Of a stretch of DNA of 64,000 nucleotides, positions 53,173-62,001 are shown one piece after another. The DNA lies in assembly GCA_937926175.1 (NCBI GenBank), contig CALANV010000002.1, positions 1 to 64,000 of the forward strand. The letters run 5' to 3'. The position numbers were made by a program, and so were the translations under genes. The notes under the pieces are model-generated. The model was not told the origin of the DNA, did not search any database, and saw only the letters and a program-made list of their open reading frames with translations. Within the stretch, counting starts at the first letter, position 1; each line of letters opens with the position of its first letter. This DNA is from an uncultured Rhodospirillales bacterium. Its GTDB lineage: Bacteria; Pseudomonadota; Alphaproteobacteria; CACIAM-22H2.

Positions 53173-53613
53173 TCAAGGCCGCTGAACCAGCTCGATCTTG
53201 TAGCCGTCGGGATCCTCGATGAAGGCGATCACCGTGGTGCCATGCTTCATCGGCCCCGGTGGACGCGTGATCTTGATACCCTCTTTCGCCAGCCGCTCGC
53301 ACGTCGCGTAGACGTCCGGCACGCCGAGCGCGATGTGACCGAAGCCCGTCCCGATTTCGTAGGGCTCCTCGCGTCCCCAGTTGTAGGTGAGTTCGAGCAC
53401 GGTGTGCGTGCTCTCGTCGCCGTAGCCGACGAAGGCGAGCGTGAACTTGCCGTCGGGATAGTCGTTACGGCGCAGAAGCTTCATCCCAAGCGGCCCGGTA
53501 TAGAACGCCAGCGAGCGATCCAGATCCTTCACCCGCAGCATCGTGTGCAACATCCGGAACCGCGGTGACGCTTCCTCCGCCTTGCGCTGAGCCTCAGCTT
53601 CAACCGTCGCCAT
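53173..53613 (-). CDS. gloA: Lactoylglutathione lyase (glyoxalase I)
   Basis: A 146-aa metalloenzyme that converts the methylglyoxal-glutathione adduct to lactoylglutathione. Metal ligands are visible in FRMLHTMLRV (His), TVLELTYNWG (Glu), GFGHIALGV (His) and YKIELVQRP (Glu). Paired glyoxalase folds give DLDRSLAFYTGPLGMKLLRR and the later IAFIEDPDG. The first 15 residues are an Ala/Glu-rich extension. It is divergent from the Gfo/Idh gene. Confidence 0.94.
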   Translation of the reverse strand: MATVEAEAQRKAEEASPRFRMLHTMLRVKDLDRSLAFYTGPLGMKLLRRNDYPDGKFTLAFVGYGDESTHTVLELTYNWGREEPYEIGTGFGHIALGVPDVYATCERLAKEGIKITRPPGPMKHGTTVIAFIEDPDGYKIELVQRP

Positions 53614-53755
53614 TGAAAGCTCCTTCGTTCCGATACCTGGAAAAACGGAGAATGCAGCCTTTTCGTCCCCGGCGCCAGAGCCTCAGGGGAACGAATTGCT
53701 AGGCCCCGTCGATCCGAACCGCTAAATTCCCGCTGCGAAACGACCAATCGGGATC

Positions 53756-54721
53756 ATGACACGCGTACTCCGGACTGCCGTCATCGGCGCAGGCCATTTC
53801 GGCAAGTTCCACGCCGAAAAATATGCCCGCAGCAAACGGGCGCGGCTCGTGGCTGTCGCCGACCAGGACCCGGCACGCGCGGCAGCTGTTGCTGGCCCGT
53901 TGCGTGCGCAGGCCGTCAACGACCATCGCGCCCTGTTCGGCAAGGTCGACGCCGTCAGCGTCGTCGTGCCGACGAGCGCCCATTACGAGGTGGCGCGCGA
54001 CTGTCTTGCCAACGGGATCCATGTCCTCGTCGAGAAGCCGATCACAGAAACCCTGGAGCAGGCTGATGCACTCATCGAGCTTGCCGAACGCCAGGGACTG
54101 GTCCTTCAGGTCGGCCACCTGCAGCGATTCTTCATGGAGCGGATCAACGTCACCCACCTGATCGAGCGGCCGCTCTATATCGAATCGACCCGGATTGCGC
54201 CGTTCAAGCCGCGTGGCACCGACGTGGGCGTGACGCTGGACCTGATGATCCACGACATCGATCTCATCCTCGCCATGGTGAAGGCCGACGTCGTGGCCGT
54301 CGATGCGGTCGGCGCGCCGGTGGTGTCGAGCGAAGAGGACATCGTCAACACCCGCATCAGATTCGCCAATGGCTGCGTGGCGACGGCGACGGCCAGCCGC
54401 GTCAGCCTGAAGACCGAACGCAAGATGCGGATCTTCCAGCGCGAGTCCTATATCTCGATCGATCTTCACAACCGCAAGCTCGTGGCCATGCGCAAAGGAA
54501 AAGGTACGAGCTGGTTTCCCGAACTGCCGCCGATTGCCCGCGACGAACACCAGTTTCCGGACGGCGACGACCTTGAGGCCGAGATCGAATCGTTCCTCGA
54601 CTGCTGCGCGAACGGCCGCCCGCCCCTCGTCACCGGCGCCGACGGGCGCCGCGCGCTCGAGACGGCAATGCGGATCACGCAAAGCCTGCGCGAAAGTCTG
54701 AAGATGGCCGGCCTGGTCTAG
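53756..54721 (+). CDS. Gfo/Idh/MocA-family oxidoreductase
   Basis: A 321-aa NAD(P)-dependent sugar dehydrogenase-type protein. The nucleotide site is TAVIGAGHFGKFHAEKYARS. The catalytic EKP motif is in HVLVEKPITETL, with later MIHDIDLILAMV. Family members oxidise nucleotide sugars or inositols. Genes of this family often sit beside lpxI-lpxB in alphaproteobacteria, and a lipid A sugar role (as for GnnA) has been proposed for some; the substrate here is unknown. It converges on lpxB with a 4-nt gap, so it is not in the lpx transcript. Confidence 0.85.
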   Translation: MTRVLRTAVIGAGHFGKFHAEKYARSKRARLVAVADQDPARAAAVAGPLRAQAVNDHRALFGKVDAVSVVVPTSAHYEVARDCLANGIHVLVEKPITETLEQADALIELAERQGLVLQVGHLQRFFMERINVTHLIERPLYIESTRIAPFKPRGTDVGVTLDLMIHDIDLILAMVKADVVAVDAVGAPVVSSEEDIVNTRIRFANGCVATATASRVSLKTERKMRIFQRESYISIDLHNRKLVAMRKGKGTSWFPELPPIARDEHQFPDGDDLEAEIESFLDCCANGRPPLVTGADGRRALETAMRITQSLRESLKMAGLV

Positions 54722-54725
54722 GATC

Positions 54726-55919
54726 TCAAGCGGCGAGCCGCCTTTTCTCGATGACGTCGAGCACCACGGCCGCTGCTCGCGCACTGGGTGACGCCCCATC
54801 GCGTCCCAGCGACGCGCAGATCTGACGCAGGGTCACCTGCTGCTCGGCGCGCGCCTCCGGATTTTCGAGAAGATGGCCGACGGCGGCGGTGATCCGTTCC
54901 GGCGTGCAGTTCTCCTGCAGCAGTTCGGGCACAATCAGGCGCTGCGCGATCAAGTTCGGCATCGCGACGTGCGGCACGCGGATCAGACGGCGCGCGAACC
55001 AGCCGCTGATCGGACTGACCTTGTAGGTCACGACCATCGGCACGCCGGCCACGGCAAGCTCCAGGGTCGCCGTCCCCGACGTCGTCAATGCGGCATCGGC
55101 AGCGGCCGTGGCCGCGCGCTTCTCGTCGAGGTCTTCGACCAGGATCGGGCGCGGCCGCCATGCGGCCGTTGCTGCCGCCACGAGATCGGCCGTTCCGTCG
55201 ACGACCGGAATCACAACGTGCAGGTCGGCATGGCGTGTACGAAGGCGATCGATGGCAGGACCGAATACCGGCAGCATACGGCCGGCAAGGCCGCGCCGGC
55301 TACCGGGCAGGACCAAGAGCAACGGCGCCGTCGCCGGGATGCCATGACGTTCCCTGAACCGCGCGCTGCCGGTCGCGCTCGCGTCCTCGAGGACGGGATG
55401 ACCAACATAACTGGATGGGATACCCGCCGCCTCGAAGAACGGCGCCTCGAAGGGAAACAGAAGCAGCAGATGGTCGATCCGGCCGACAAGTTTTTTGACC
55501 CGCTCCGGACGCCACGCCCATAGCTGCGGCGCGACGTAATGCACGATCGGAACGCCGAGGTCGCGGATCCTGTCCGCCACGCGAAGACAGAAGCTTGGGG
55601 CGTCGATGGTCACGACCACTGCCGGCGGCGTGCGCCGGATCGCCGACACCGTCTGCCGGAGCCGGCTGAGAATCCGGGGCAGTTGCGGCAGAACCTCGGT
55701 CAGGCCCATCACGGCGATATCCTGCAGCGGAAACAGGCTCGTGAGACCCTCGGCGGTCATGCGTTGACCGCCGACGCCGGCAAAACGCACGCACCCGCCC
55801 GTCGCCGTCTTGAGCGCCTTCATCAGCTTGGCGCCGAGGACATCGCCCGAGGGCTCGCCCGCGATCAGGAAGATCAACGGCGCATCCTCGCCCGACGGGT
55901 GCAGATTGTCGCCGACCAT
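54726..55919 (-). CDS. lpxB: Lipid-A-disaccharide synthase
   Basis: A 397-aa GT-B glycosyltransferase that joins UDP-2,3-diacylglucosamine and lipid X into the lipid A disaccharide. Motifs are FLIAGEPSGDVLGAKLMKAL, FAGVGGQRMTAEGL, VTIDAPSFCLRVAD, HYVAPQLWAWRPERVKKL and LLVLPGSRRGL. ALTTSGTATLELAVAGVPMV forms the donor site. The ATG abuts the lpxI stop, so it is coupled to lpxI. It is last in the minus-strand envelope run. Confidence 0.96.
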   Translation of the reverse strand: MVGDNLHPSGEDAPLIFLIAGEPSGDVLGAKLMKALKTATGGCVRFAGVGGQRMTAEGLTSLFPLQDIAVMGLTEVLPQLPRILSRLRQTVSAIRRTPPAVVVTIDAPSFCLRVADRIRDLGVPIVHYVAPQLWAWRPERVKKLVGRIDHLLLLFPFEAPFFEAAGIPSSYVGHPVLEDASATGSARFRERHGIPATAPLLLVLPGSRRGLAGRMLPVFGPAIDRLRTRHADLHVVIPVVDGTADLVAAATAAWRPRPILVEDLDEKRAATAAADAALTTSGTATLELAVAGVPMVVTYKVSPISGWFARRLIRVPHVAMPNLIAQRLIVPELLQENCTPERITAAVGHLLENPEARAEQQVTLRQICASLGRDGASPSARAAAVVLDVIEKRRLAA

Positions 55920-56738
55920 CTATTCACCCGTCACGCCGACGACGAACAACCCGGCCTCGTCGGCGGCCCGGGCGACCGCGGGACGGTCGATGATGAGCGT
56001 GCGCCCGGCCTCAAGCGCGATGCCGCACAGGCCGGCCGATGCGGCACCGGCCACCGTATCCGGCCCGATCGTCGGAAGGTCCACGCGGCGCTCCTGTCCC
56101 GGCTTCGACATCTTGACGAGAACGCCGCCGCGCCCCTCGCGCCGCACGCGACCGCAGCGTTCCAGCAGCGCGTCGGTTCCTTCGATCGCTTCGACGCCCA
56201 GTACGACACCCTGCTGCACGACGACGGCCTGTCCGATATCGAGGGGACCGATGGTGCGCAGAACCTCGATGCCGCGCGCAATGTCGATCTTGGACTCTTC
56301 AGGCGGAGCGAGCGTGCCGACGAGCCCCTCCGGCGTGCGCAGGCTTTCGAACACGTCGTCCGCACCGATGACCCGAAAACCCTCGGCCTCGAGCTCGCGC
56401 ACGATAGCCGACAGCAACCCGTCGTCGCCGAAGGCCCGTACGCCGACCTTGGCCAGAAACATCGCGCCGCGCCAGTCGGGCCGCAGTTCTTCGAGCGACG
56501 GCCGGCGGACCGGCCCGGCCATGACGACCTCGGACACGCCTGCGGCATGAAGATGATCGAGGGCTGCGCCGACCGCCCCAAGACGAACCCATCGATGCGG
56601 GGTATCAACCACGGTGGCCGGATCGGTCTGTCCTTCGAACGCGAGAACGAAAAAATCCCGCCCCGTCGCCCGGCACGCTTCGATGACGCGCACGGGAAGC
56701 TGACCGCCGCCGGCCAGGATGCCGAGCTTACCTGTCAT
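55920..56738 (-). CDS. lpxI: UDP-2,3-diacylglucosamine pyrophosphatase LpxI
   Basis: The 272-aa enzyme makes lipid X and stands in for LpxH in alphaproteobacteria. Motifs are LGILAGGGQLPVRVIEACR at the start, RPSLEELRPDW, GDDGLLSAI, GQAVVVQQGVVLGVEAIEGTD and a C-terminal ALEAGRTLIIDR. It overlaps lpxA by 11 nt and is followed directly by lpxB, the standard order for this form. Confidence 0.95.
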   Translation of the reverse strand: MTGKLGILAGGGQLPVRVIEACRATGRDFFVLAFEGQTDPATVVDTPHRWVRLGAVGAALDHLHAAGVSEVVMAGPVRRPSLEELRPDWRGAMFLAKVGVRAFGDDGLLSAIVRELEAEGFRVIGADDVFESLRTPEGLVGTLAPPEESKIDIARGIEVLRTIGPLDIGQAVVVQQGVVLGVEAIEGTDALLERCGRVRREGRGGVLVKMSKPGQERRVDLPTIGPDTVAGAASAGLCGIALEAGRTLIIDRPAVARAADEAGLFVVGVTGE

Positions 56739-57528
56739 ACTCGGCCGGTTTGCATATCGGCCGCGTCGAGTCGGATCGAATGAAATCGACGACCTCCATT
56801 ACGGGAGCGCAGTCCCGGTACAGATTCGCGACGTCCTCAAGACGCTCGGCCATCGTGCCTTCCTGCGCGAACAACAGGCGATAGGCCGTCCGCAGGTTGT
56901 GAATGTCCTCGCGCGAGAACCCCCGCCGCTTCAGACCGACGATGTTAAGCCCGGACAGCCGCGCGCGGTTCCCCATCACCGATCCGAACGGAATCACGTC
57001 GCTCTCGACGCCCGACATGCCGCCGATCATCGCGAGCCGCCCGATACGCACGAACTGATGCACGGCGGCGAGGCCGCCGAGTATGGCGAAATCGCTGACG
57101 TGGACGTGGCCGGCAAGCGTGGCATTGTTGGCCATGACGACATGATCGCCCACCACGCAGTCGTGGGCCACATGTACGCCGACCATGAACAGTCCGTGGC
57201 TACCGACCTTGGTGATGCCGCCACCACCGGCCGTGCCCGGATTCATCGTCACATGCTCGCGGATGATGTTGTTGGCGCCGATCTCGAGTACCGTCTTCTC
57301 GCCCTTGTACTTGAGATCCTGCGGCGGATGCCCCAGGGAGGCGAACGGATATACGCGCGTGTTCGGGCCGATCCGAGTATGGCCCGCAACGGTGACGTGG
57401 GCGATCAGCTCCACCCCGTCGCTCAACACGACATTGGGGCCGACGACACAGTACGGCCCGATTTTCACCGACTCGGCAAGCTCAGCGCCATCCTCGACGA
57501 TTGCCGTCGGGTGAATTATCGGCATCAA
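56728..57528 (-). CDS. lpxA: UDP-N-acetylglucosamine acyltransferase
   Basis: The 266-aa enzyme does the first lipid A step, adding a hydroxyacyl chain to UDP-GlcNAc. A left-handed beta-helix of hexapeptide repeats starts IHPTAIVEDGAEL. The catalytic His is in MVGVHVAHDCVVGDHV, and DFAILGGLAAVHQFVRIG contributes the substrate channel. A C-terminal helical part begins near residue 190. It overlaps fabZ by 4 nt and lpxI by 11 nt. Confidence 0.96.
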   Translation of the reverse strand: MMPIIHPTAIVEDGAELAESVKIGPYCVVGPNVVLSDGVELIAHVTVAGHTRIGPNTRVYPFASLGHPPQDLKYKGEKTVLEIGANNIIREHVTMNPGTAGGGGITKVGSHGLFMVGVHVAHDCVVGDHVVMANNATLAGHVHVSDFAILGGLAAVHQFVRIGRLAMIGGMSGVESDVIPFGSVMGNRARLSGLNIVGLKRRGFSREDIHNLRTAYRLLFAQEGTMAERLEDVANLYRDCAPVMEVVDFIRSDSTRPICKPAEYDR

Positions 57529-57992
57529 TTATCCATGATCATTGCAGCGTACGTCGCCTCGGCGACCAGCACGCCATCCACCTTCGCCTCGGCGCTGAAC
57601 TTCCACACGTTGCCGCGGCTGCGCTCCTTGGTGACGTGGATGCGCAGCTGATCGCCCGGTCCCACCGGACGGCGGAAACGCGCATTCTCGATCGACATGA
57701 AGTATACTAGCTTTCCTTCCGCCGACGGCCCGAGAGTCTGAACGACGAGGACAGCCGCCGTCTGCGCCATCGCTTCGATGATCAGGACTCCCGGCATGAT
57801 CGGTCGCTGCGGGAAATGTCCCTGAAAGAATGGCTCGTTGATCGACACGTTCTTGATGCCGACCGCCGTCGCGTCGGGAACCACGTCGACCACGCGATCG
57901 ATCAACAAGAACGGATAGCGATGCGGGATCATCTGCGCGATGCGCTCAATCCCGATCGTCAGCCCCTCTTGTTGTGCGACTTTCAATTCCAT
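57525..57992 (-). CDS. fabZ: 3-hydroxyacyl-ACP dehydratase FabZ
   Basis: A 155-aa hot-dog-fold enzyme that dehydrates hydroxyacyl-ACPs in fatty acid synthesis, competing with LpxA for substrate. Motifs are MIPHRYPFLLIDRV, the catalytic His in NEPFFQGHFPQRPIMPGV and Glu in IIEAMAQTAA. I chose the ATG at 57992 because AAGG from the lpxD end precedes it and it gives the standard N-terminus. It lies 2 nt after the lpxD stop. Confidence 0.96.
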   Translation of the reverse strand: MELKVAQQEGLTIGIERIAQMIPHRYPFLLIDRVVDVVPDATAVGIKNVSINEPFFQGHFPQRPIMPGVLIIEAMAQTAAVLVVQTLGPSAEGKLVYFMSIENARFRRPVGPGDQLRIHVTKERSRGNVWKFSAEAKVDGVLVAEATYAAMIMDN

Positions 57993-57994
57993 CC

Positions 57995-59017
57995 TTACTC
58001 GACCTTCCGTTTCACGAGCCGCTTCAGGGCACCCGCCTGCCGCCGCCACTCGGCGATCGGTACGGCCGGATAGCCGCCGACGATCTCGCCTGGCGCGATG
58101 TCCCGATGGACTCCGCTCTTGGCCGCGATCTGCGCCCCGGCCCCGACATGAAGGTGCCCGGCCAGCCCCGCCTGACCGCCGACCACGACGAAATCATCAA
58201 GCCTGGTGGAGCCGGAGATCCCAACCTGGGAGACGACGACGCAGCCGCGTCCCAGCCGGACGTTGTGCCCGATCTGCACCAGATTATCAATCATGCAGCC
58301 TGGGCCGATGATCGTGTCCGAGGCGCTGCCCCGGTCGATACAGGTGTTCGCGCCGATCTCGCAATCGTCGCCGACCAGCACCCGCCCGAGCTGCGGCACC
58401 TTCACGTGGCCGCCCGGATCAGGGGCGAATCCGAACCCGTCCTGGCCGATGCGAACGCCCGGATGGATCAGGACACGGGCCCCGATGATGCAGTGTGATA
58501 GCGATGCATTGGCGCCGATGACCGTATCTTCGCCCAGCACCACGCCCTCGCCGATCACCGCGTTCGGACCGATTCGGCAACGGGCCCCGATCTCGGCTCG
58601 TGCACCGATCACCGCCCCGGGGCCGACCGCCACGTCCGGCCCGAGTCGCGCCTCGGGATCGATCACTGCGGTGCGGTGCACCTCCGGCGCGCCAGGCGTC
58701 TCCGGATAGAACGCGCGCGCAATGCGTGCATAGGCCTTGTACGGCGACTCCGAAAGAAGCAGTGCCATGCCCGGCGGCGCGCGGTCAGCGAGGTCGGCGC
58801 GCACGACGCAGGCCCCGGCCTTCGATGCCGCGAAGGCCGCCACGTATTTCCGATTGTCGAGAAAGCTTACATCATCCGCACCGGCCGTCTCGAGCGCTGC
58901 GACGTCCTTGAAAACCCGCCCCGGATCCGCCCCCGGCGCGATCGTTGCTCCGGCGATTTCGGCAAGCCTCGCAAGCGTGAACGGGCCACTGACCCGGAAG
59001 AATCGAGGATCCGCCAT
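57995..59017 (-). CDS. lpxD: UDP-3-O-(3-hydroxyacyl)glucosamine N-acyltransferase
   Basis: The 340-aa enzyme does the third lipid A step. An N-terminal uridine-binding domain (to about residue 100, DVSFLDNRKYVAAFAASKAG, not quoted further) precedes the beta-helix repeats. The active His is in CMIDNLVQIGHNVRLGRGC. The closing DIAPGEIVGGYPAVPIAEW is typical. It is 13 nt downstream of the skp stop. Confidence 0.96.
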   Translation of the reverse strand: MADPRFFRVSGPFTLARLAEIAGATIAPGADPGRVFKDVAALETAGADDVSFLDNRKYVAAFAASKAGACVVRADLADRAPPGMALLLSESPYKAYARIARAFYPETPGAPEVHRTAVIDPEARLGPDVAVGPGAVIGARAEIGARCRIGPNAVIGEGVVLGEDTVIGANASLSHCIIGARVLIHPGVRIGQDGFGFAPDPGGHVKVPQLGRVLVGDDCEIGANTCIDRGSASDTIIGPGCMIDNLVQIGHNVRLGRGCVVVSQVGISGSTRLDDFVVVGGQAGLAGHLHVGAGAQIAAKSGVHRDIAPGEIVGGYPAVPIAEWRRQAGALKRLVKRKVE

Positions 59018-59030
59018 CCGCCGTCATCCG

Positions 59031-59675
59031 TCACTTCGATGCCGGAATCGACACCGTTACCGTCGGCAGCTTACGGTTCAGGCGCCGCATCACCTCGCCC
59101 GTGATATCGAGCTGAGACTGGACGACGACGACCTGCGTCTTCGCCAGCACGACCTGATAGTTCTGCTCCTTTACGATCTCGATGATCACGTCGCGCATCG
59201 CCTGTTCGACGCGCTGCATCGCGTTGTTGAATGCCTGGTCGAGGCTGCGGCGCCGTTCCTGCACGAGCTGCTGCGCGTCGGCCACACGCCGCTCAAGCTC
59301 CTTACGGCGTTCGGCGAAAACCTCCGGCGCAAGCAGCGCGCGCTGGCGCGCCAGTTCCTGATCGGCGTTACGAAGCTCGTTCTCCTGCTTCTGAAGTTCC
59401 GCCTGGTAGGCCGCCCGCTGCTTCTCGATCTGCTGCCGGATCGACTGGACCGCCGCCGCCTCCCGCAGGATATGCAGCACGTCGGCGACAACGAAGGTCG
59501 AGCCCGCCGGCGGCAGCTCGCGTACCTCCTGCTGTTGACTTTGCGCAGGTTTGCGTTGCTGGGTGCCCTGCTGCTGTTGCTGCGCATAGGCAGGAGGCAC
59601 GGGAATGATCGACGTCGCGAAGACCGCGAAGGCGGCGAGCGCGATGCCGGAAAGGGTGACGAGCCGATGCTGCAT
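59031..59675 (-). CDS. skp: OmpH/Skp-family periplasmic chaperone
   Basis: A 214-aa exported protein. The signal peptide (residues 1-31) ends in PPAYA, then comes a Gln-rich stretch. Most of the rest is a long helical hairpin (LQKQENELRNADQELARQRA and RRKELERRVADAQQLVQERR), the Skp tentacle shape that cradles unfolded outer-membrane proteins. The C-terminal strand ends VTVSIPASK. I chose the ATG at 59675. It lies between bamA and lpxD, the standard spot for skp. Confidence 0.9.
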   Translation of the reverse strand: MQHRLVTLSGIALAAFAVFATSIIPVPPAYAQQQQQGTQQRKPAQSQQQEVRELPPAGSTFVVADVLHILREAAAVQSIRQQIEKQRAAYQAELQKQENELRNADQELARQRALLAPEVFAERRKELERRVADAQQLVQERRRSLDQAFNNAMQRVEQAMRDVIIEIVKEQNYQVVLAKTQVVVVQSQLDITGEVMRRLNRKLPTVTVSIPASK

Positions 59676-59682
59676 AGGATGG

Positions 59683-61971
59683 TTAGAACCTCGAGCCGAA
59701 ACTGAAACGGAAGACCTCGTCCTTGTCAAAATCCTCCTTGAGCACGGGGGTCGCGAAGCTCAGGCGGATCGGACCGAACGGGGAGCGCCATACCAAACCA
59801 AAGCCGATCGACATGCGGATCGAGTCCTTATCGGCGACCTCAGGCCCGGTCACATCGGGATCGCGCAGCGTACCGACGTCGGTGAACACCTTGGCGCGGA
59901 TACCAAGTTCCTTCGGCAGCCCGGACGGGAACGTGAGCTCGGCCGAGCCGATCGCGTATTCGCGGCCACCGAGGGCGTCGCCCGTGTCAATGTCGCGCGG
60001 ACCGATACCAGCGGTCCGGAAGCCGCGCAGCGTCTCACCGCCTATGAAGTAGCGGTGCTGGATGGGAATGGGGTCGCCGAAATCGACGATGTAGCCGATC
60101 TCGCCTGTGAGGCTCGCCACCCAGTCGTCGCCGAGCGGATAGTACGTTCCGGCCCCGATCCGGTTCCGCAGGAATGAGACGTCTCCTCCCAAACCCGCCA
60201 GGTCATTGGCGAGCCGGATATAATAGCCGTCAGTCGGATCGAAGCGGTCGTCGCGCTGATCGTACAGCAGTTCCTGCCCGATGATCGAGCTGAGCGTCGT
60301 GCCTTCCTGCTCGCGGATAAAACGCGACGCATTGGCGGCGATGTTCTCGATCGTGTCCTCGCGCAGCGTGTAGCGGAGGGTCTGACGCAGCGGCTCCGTG
60401 ATCTGATAGCCGACGCGCAGCGTGCCGCCGATCGACTCCTGATCGTAGCTCGACTCCCGGCGGAAGTCGCGCGTGATGCGGAACAGGTCGAATCCGGCCG
60501 ACAGGTTGCGGTCGAGGAAATACGGCTCGGTGAAGCTCAAGTCGATTTCCTGGCGGCGCTGTGACAGCAGGAAACCGAGGCGCAGATCCTGACCACGCCC
60601 GAGCAGGTTGCGCTCGCGAATCGACACGTCGCCGAGTGCGCCGTCCGCGGTCGAGTACCCGACGCCGAACGACAGCTCGCCGGTCGCTCTTTCCTGCACT
60701 TCGACGTTGATGACCGTGCGATCAGGCGCCTCGCCCGGCACGTTCGTGACTTCGACCTTCTCGAAGAACCCGAGGTTCCGGATCCGCTGGCGCGAGCGCC
60801 GCAGCTTCGCGGTGTTGAACGCATCACCTTCGGAGAGCAGCATTTCGCGCCGGATCACCTTGTCGAGGGTGCGAACGTTTCCAACGATGTTGATGCGGTC
60901 GACATACACCTTCGGTCCTTCCTGAACCTCGTAGGTGACGTCGATCGTACGCTGCTCGCGATCACGGTTGATGTGCGGCCGGACGTCGACGAAGGCATAT
61001 CCCAGATTGCCGACCGCTTCGGTGAGCGCCGTGATCGACGCCTCGACCTCGTCGGCGTTGTACCAGTCGCCGGGCTCGGTCGTGACCATACTGCGGAGGG
61101 ACTCGGGCTCGAGCTCGCGGATGCGCGAAATCACGTCGATCGTACCGAACCGATAGCGCTCCCCCTCCTCGATCGTAAACGTGATGTAGAACCCCTCGCG
61201 ATCCGGCGACAGCTCCGCGACCGCCGACACGACGCGGAAATCGGCATATCCGTTGGCGAGATAGAACTTGCGCAGCAGCTCGCGATCGAACGACAGGCGG
61301 TCCGGATCGTAGGTGTCATCCGTGGTCAGGATGCGCCACCAGCGGCTCTCTCTCGTCCGGATGACATCACGCAGGGTCCCGTCGCTGAATTGCCGGTTGC
61401 CGACGAAGTTGATGCGCCGAACGCTGGTGACCTGACCTTCATTGATTTCGAAGACAAGATCGACGCGGTTCTGCGGCAGCTGGATGACCTTGGGCTCGAC
61501 CGTGGCGGCGAAACGGCCGCTGCGTCGATACAGGTCGAGGATCCGCTTGACGTCGGCCTGAACCTTGGTCCGCGTATAGACGACGCGTGGACGAAGCTGC
61601 ACCTCGTTCTGGAGCGTCTCGTCGTTGATACGCCGATTTCCCTCGAAGGCGATCCGGTTGATGATCGGGTTCTCGACGACACGGACGTAGAGCGTGCCGC
61701 CTTCTGCACGCAGGCTGACGTCCGCGAAAAGGCCGGTGGCGAACAGAGCCTTGAGCGAGCGGTCGAGCCGGTCGGCGTCGGCACGGTCGCCGGGGCGAAG
61801 CAGCAGATATGAGCGCACCGTCTCCGGATCGATCCGCTGCGTGCCGTCGACCTGTATCTGCTGGATGACCGGTGCCTGCGCATCCTGCGCCCAAACGACA
61901 CCGGTAAGCGACATGAGCATTGCCAGCGCGACGAGAATGCCCCGCGCCGTAGCCGCGTCGAGAAACCGCAA
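59683..61971 (-). CDS. bamA: Outer membrane protein assembly factor BamA
   Basis: A 762-aa outer-membrane protein. A signal peptide (about residues 1-28, ending VVWAQ) is followed by POTRA domains (about 30-430), each with a pattern like IDPETVRSYLLLRPGDRAD. A C-terminal 16-strand barrel follows. The barrel loop GGETLRGF matches the conserved VRGF-type L6 motif, and the protein ends in an aromatic strand (FRFSFGSRF), the usual BAM signal. It inserts barrel proteins, including LPS exporters. It starts 30 nt after the rseP stop. Confidence 0.97.
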   Translation of the reverse strand: MRFLDAATARGILVALAMLMSLTGVVWAQDAQAPVIQQIQVDGTQRIDPETVRSYLLLRPGDRADADRLDRSLKALFATGLFADVSLRAEGGTLYVRVVENPIINRIAFEGNRRINDETLQNEVQLRPRVVYTRTKVQADVKRILDLYRRSGRFAATVEPKVIQLPQNRVDLVFEINEGQVTSVRRINFVGNRQFSDGTLRDVIRTRESRWWRILTTDDTYDPDRLSFDRELLRKFYLANGYADFRVVSAVAELSPDREGFYITFTIEEGERYRFGTIDVISRIRELEPESLRSMVTTEPGDWYNADEVEASITALTEAVGNLGYAFVDVRPHINRDREQRTIDVTYEVQEGPKVYVDRINIVGNVRTLDKVIRREMLLSEGDAFNTAKLRRSRQRIRNLGFFEKVEVTNVPGEAPDRTVINVEVQERATGELSFGVGYSTADGALGDVSIRERNLLGRGQDLRLGFLLSQRRQEIDLSFTEPYFLDRNLSAGFDLFRITRDFRRESSYDQESIGGTLRVGYQITEPLRQTLRYTLREDTIENIAANASRFIREQEGTTLSSIIGQELLYDQRDDRFDPTDGYYIRLANDLAGLGGDVSFLRNRIGAGTYYPLGDDWVASLTGEIGYIVDFGDPIPIQHRYFIGGETLRGFRTAGIGPRDIDTGDALGGREYAIGSAELTFPSGLPKELGIRAKVFTDVGTLRDPDVTGPEVADKDSIRMSIGFGLVWRSPFGPIRLSFATPVLKEDFDKDEVFRFSFGSRF

Positions 61972-62001
61972 CTCCGCCCCCCTCGTGAGCCGGTACGCCT
62001 T